Below, piece by piece: positions 62,420 to 64,000 of a stretch of 64,000 nt of DNA (the first letter of the stretch is position 1; the number at the start of each line of letters is the position of its first letter). The stretch lies in contig NZ_JAQBOF010000011.1 in NCBI RefSeq assembly GCF_028288185.1, positions 62,001 to 126,000 of the forward strand, read 5' to 3'. Origin of the DNA: Mucilaginibacter sp. (GTDB taxonomy: Bacteria > Bacteroidota > Bacteroidia > Sphingobacteriales > Sphingobacteriaceae). The position numbers and the translations under genes were made by a program. A model generated the notes under the pieces. The model saw only the letters and a list, made by a program, of their open reading frames with translations, was not told the origin of the DNA and ran no database searches.

Positions 62420-62931
62420 AAGGAAAAACTATCATTTTATTATTGCTTGTATGTCTGGACACATTTGGGCAAAAAAAAGAAAGGATAACAATCTTTAAAG
62501 ATTCAAAAGTCAAGATTATTAATTTTGTAATTGATAAAGATCCAAATAGGCTTCCGATATTAAATTTTACTATTCAAAATAACACCAAGGAAACCATCAT
62601 ATTTACAACCGTTGCTTTAGTACTTATTGAATTTAAAAAACATCCATTATCAAGCTCAGGAAACAACGATCTAATATCCAAAGCATTGACTCCAATTGCG
62701 GGATTGGATTTACCTATTCCAATTATTCCTAACACTTATATATATGGCTGGCAGTCGCCAATACAAATCGTTAAAAAAGACGCCGCAACAATTATTATTA
62801 GGATACATTATCAACTCGGCGATAAAAACATCGTACCAGGCCAATTGGGATATTTTAAATTTAAATTATTATTTCTTACTTATGATCTTAAAGCAGTTTC
62901 GTCTTCAGATATCGAATTGGGTAACCAATAA
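62416..62931 (+). CDS. Secreted protein of unknown function
   Basis: 171 residues with signal peptide MKGKTIILLLLVCLDTFGQ. The mature part is beta-rich and almost without Cys (KIINFVIDKDPNRLPILNFTIQ, TIIIRIHYQLGDKN), resembling an Ig-like or substrate-binding sandwich. No named family. Its start overlaps the preceding gene by 4 bases and its end overlaps the next by 50 bases, so the three genes are tightly coupled. Confidence 0.65.
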   Translation: MKGKTIILLLLVCLDTFGQKKERITIFKDSKVKIINFVIDKDPNRLPILNFTIQNNTKETIIFTTVALVLIEFKKHPLSSSGNNDLISKALTPIAGLDLPIPIIPNTYIYGWQSPIQIVKKDAATIIIRIHYQLGDKNIVPGQLGYFKFKLLFLTYDLKAVSSSDIELGNQ

Positions 62932-63721
62932 AACATTTGTATTAATATTTTTAAGTGCTATTTTATCTATGAGTTCCGTAGCCCAAAGTAATACGGTTGA
63001 TTCTCTTAGTTTTCAAAATTTAAGTTTAGAACTTTTAAATAACTATGCAAATATTGGATCGGCAACAGGATTTATTATCGAAAAAAACAATGTAGACTAC
63101 CTGATTACTAACCTTCACGTAGTCACTGGTTTAGATTATTTTTCACACGCAATAATCGACCCTCAGCAACAGATTCCCAATAATATTGCTATTTGGCACA
63201 ATGCGCAAACCCTAGGACATTGGTCTAAATCAATAGAAACGCTTTACGATAGAAATAAAAACAAACGATGGATTGAATGTGAAGTGGCAGGAAAAACGGT
63301 AGATATAATTGCTTTGCCATTACAAAATTTACCTAAAGGTGCAAAACTATACCCAGTGCATTTAAAGGGCTTTAACGATAGCATTACAGTTATGCCTGGT
63401 TTTTCAGCATCCATAATCGGATCTCCATATGGGCAATCTTCAGACGGAAAACTTGCTATATGGAAAACAGGTCATATTGCTTCAGATTTAGATATTGATG
63501 CAAATGGTTTACCGCTATTTCTTATAGATGCTACTACAAGACCCGGCATGTCTGGTTCAATGGTAGTACTTAGAATGATTCCTTTTTTAACAAGACAAGG
63601 AATTAGTATGGGTTTAGGCACTCGATTTCTTGGCGTGTACACAGCGCAAGGCAATCAAGATGAATTGGGTTATGTTATTAAGCCAATAGCGCTGAAAGCA
63701 TTAATCGATAAACTACCGTAA
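62882..63721 (+). CDS. Secreted trypsin-like serine protease (S1-type fold)
   Basis: 279 residues from the ATG at 62882; the longer frame starting at 62696 lies inside the preceding gene. A signal peptide (TFVLIFLSAILSMSSVAQ) follows a short N-terminal tail. The trypsin-like triad is His79 in TNLHVV, Asp141 in VDIIALPL and Ser224 in RPGMSGSMV, with the oxyanion-hole pattern G-x-S-G-S. It belongs to the HtrA/trypsin_2-like group but has no PDZ domain. The gene overlaps the secreted-protein gene by 50 bases. Its partners are the membrane protein and secreted protein before it. Substrate is unknown. Confidence 0.8.
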   Translation: MILKQFRLQISNWVTNKTFVLIFLSAILSMSSVAQSNTVDSLSFQNLSLELLNNYANIGSATGFIIEKNNVDYLITNLHVVTGLDYFSHAIIDPQQQIPNNIAIWHNAQTLGHWSKSIETLYDRNKNKRWIECEVAGKTVDIIALPLQNLPKGAKLYPVHLKGFNDSITVMPGFSASIIGSPYGQSSDGKLAIWKTGHIASDLDIDANGLPLFLIDATTRPGMSGSMVVLRMIPFLTRQGISMGLGTRFLGVYTAQGNQDELGYVIKPIALKALIDKLP

Positions 63722-63867
63722 CTATTGCAATAGCCCACAATTGCCCTTCCCGCCAATTTTTCGTATATTTGATCAACTACCCACCGCGACTCCAATTCTC
63801 TCAACAAACCAATTTTTCAAATTTTTTTTGACACGTTCTTTGAGTTGATTTTATCCATATAATTTAT

Positions 63868-64000
63868 AATCAGCCAGTTATATAAAAATATTACTGCCGG
63901 CATAAGGCCCGATACCCGATAAATGGTGTGTTTTACTACCTGCATTAACCACAATACCCGATAAACGGTTGTTTTTACTACCGGCATACCGCTAGATACC
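63868..64000 (+). repeat. 42-bp tandem repeat array running out of the window
   Basis: Units beginning ATACCCGATAAA occur at 63912 and 63954, and a third start (ATACC) at 63996, so the period is 42 bases. A partial earlier copy ends at 63911 (TTACTGCCGGCATAA). Copies share TTTTACTACC and GCAT and differ at several positions. The 42-base unit is divisible by three, but stop codons interrupt the best frame, so it does not look coding. No spacers separate the copies, so it is not a CRISPR array. Confidence 0.85.

Noticed and set aside
63868..64000. CRISPR array
   Set aside because: The 42-bp copies follow one another directly with no unique spacers and diverge from each other.
1..64000. tRNA, rRNA or tmRNA genes
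   Set aside because: No cloverleaf with a T-arm or known rRNA segment was recognised in any intergenic stretch.

Overview
The window comes from a member of the Bacteroidota, most likely the Sphingobacteriaceae (Mucilaginibacter or Pedobacter type). The evidence is a PorP/SprF protein next to a gliding-motility/type IX secretion C-terminal domain, a TonB-dependent receptor with a DUF4249 partner, DUF4270, DUF3078, DUF4397 and DUF4920 proteins, a GH92 mannosidase, many Bacteroidota-type lipoboxes, promoters of the TAnnTTTG type and few Shine-Dalgarno sequences. Genus is an inference. I found no tRNA, rRNA, CRISPR array, insertion sequence or prophage.

Layout. 0-5.4 kb: end of an alpha/beta hydrolase, a COG4315-type lipoprotein, an ArsR regulator with its SRPBCC partner, and a large secreted PHP-like protein. 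5.4-10.8 kb: a minus-strand unit of LytS-type kinase, LytTR regulator, STN-containing TonB-dependent receptor and DUF4249 lipoprotein. 11-26 kb: carbohydrate-related genes (a Tat-exported GH20/GH67-like protein, glycerate kinase, a secreted barrel-like protein next to GH92 mannosidase, and a periplasmic cytochrome c/propeller protein followed by a secreted sugar isomerase-like protein), with a TPR histidine kinase and an acyltransferase between them. 26-33 kb: nitroreductase, an AsmA-like/GT51 transglycosylase, a Met/His-rich outer-membrane barrel, a frameshifted HYC_CC_PP gene, an OmpA lipoprotein and a frameshifted APC permease. 33.5-37.4 kb: four colinear genes for surface or secreted proteins ending in PorP/SprF. 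37.5-53.5 kb: mostly minus-strand housekeeping genes (yifB, M1 peptidase, ffh, DUF3078, two glucosaminidases, O-methyltransferase, ruvX, glmS, DUF4270, short GT5 protein). 53.6-62 kb: panC, panD, two lipoproteins, carB, DUF4920, radA. 62-64 kb: an AT-rich overlapping three-gene set ending in a trypsin-like protease, then a 42-bp tandem repeat running off the end.

No completely new system is obvious. The best leads are the receptor coupled to a LytS/LytTR pair instead of FecI/FecR, the AT-rich protease cassette beside the tandem array, the unassigned secreted barrel beside GH92, and the cluster of three indels at 30.6-32.3 kb, which is either gene decay or a sequence-quality problem.

Start codons were adjusted where the longest frame began with TTG or ran through an implausible leader. 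Domain names come from recognising family motifs by eye, not from a search.
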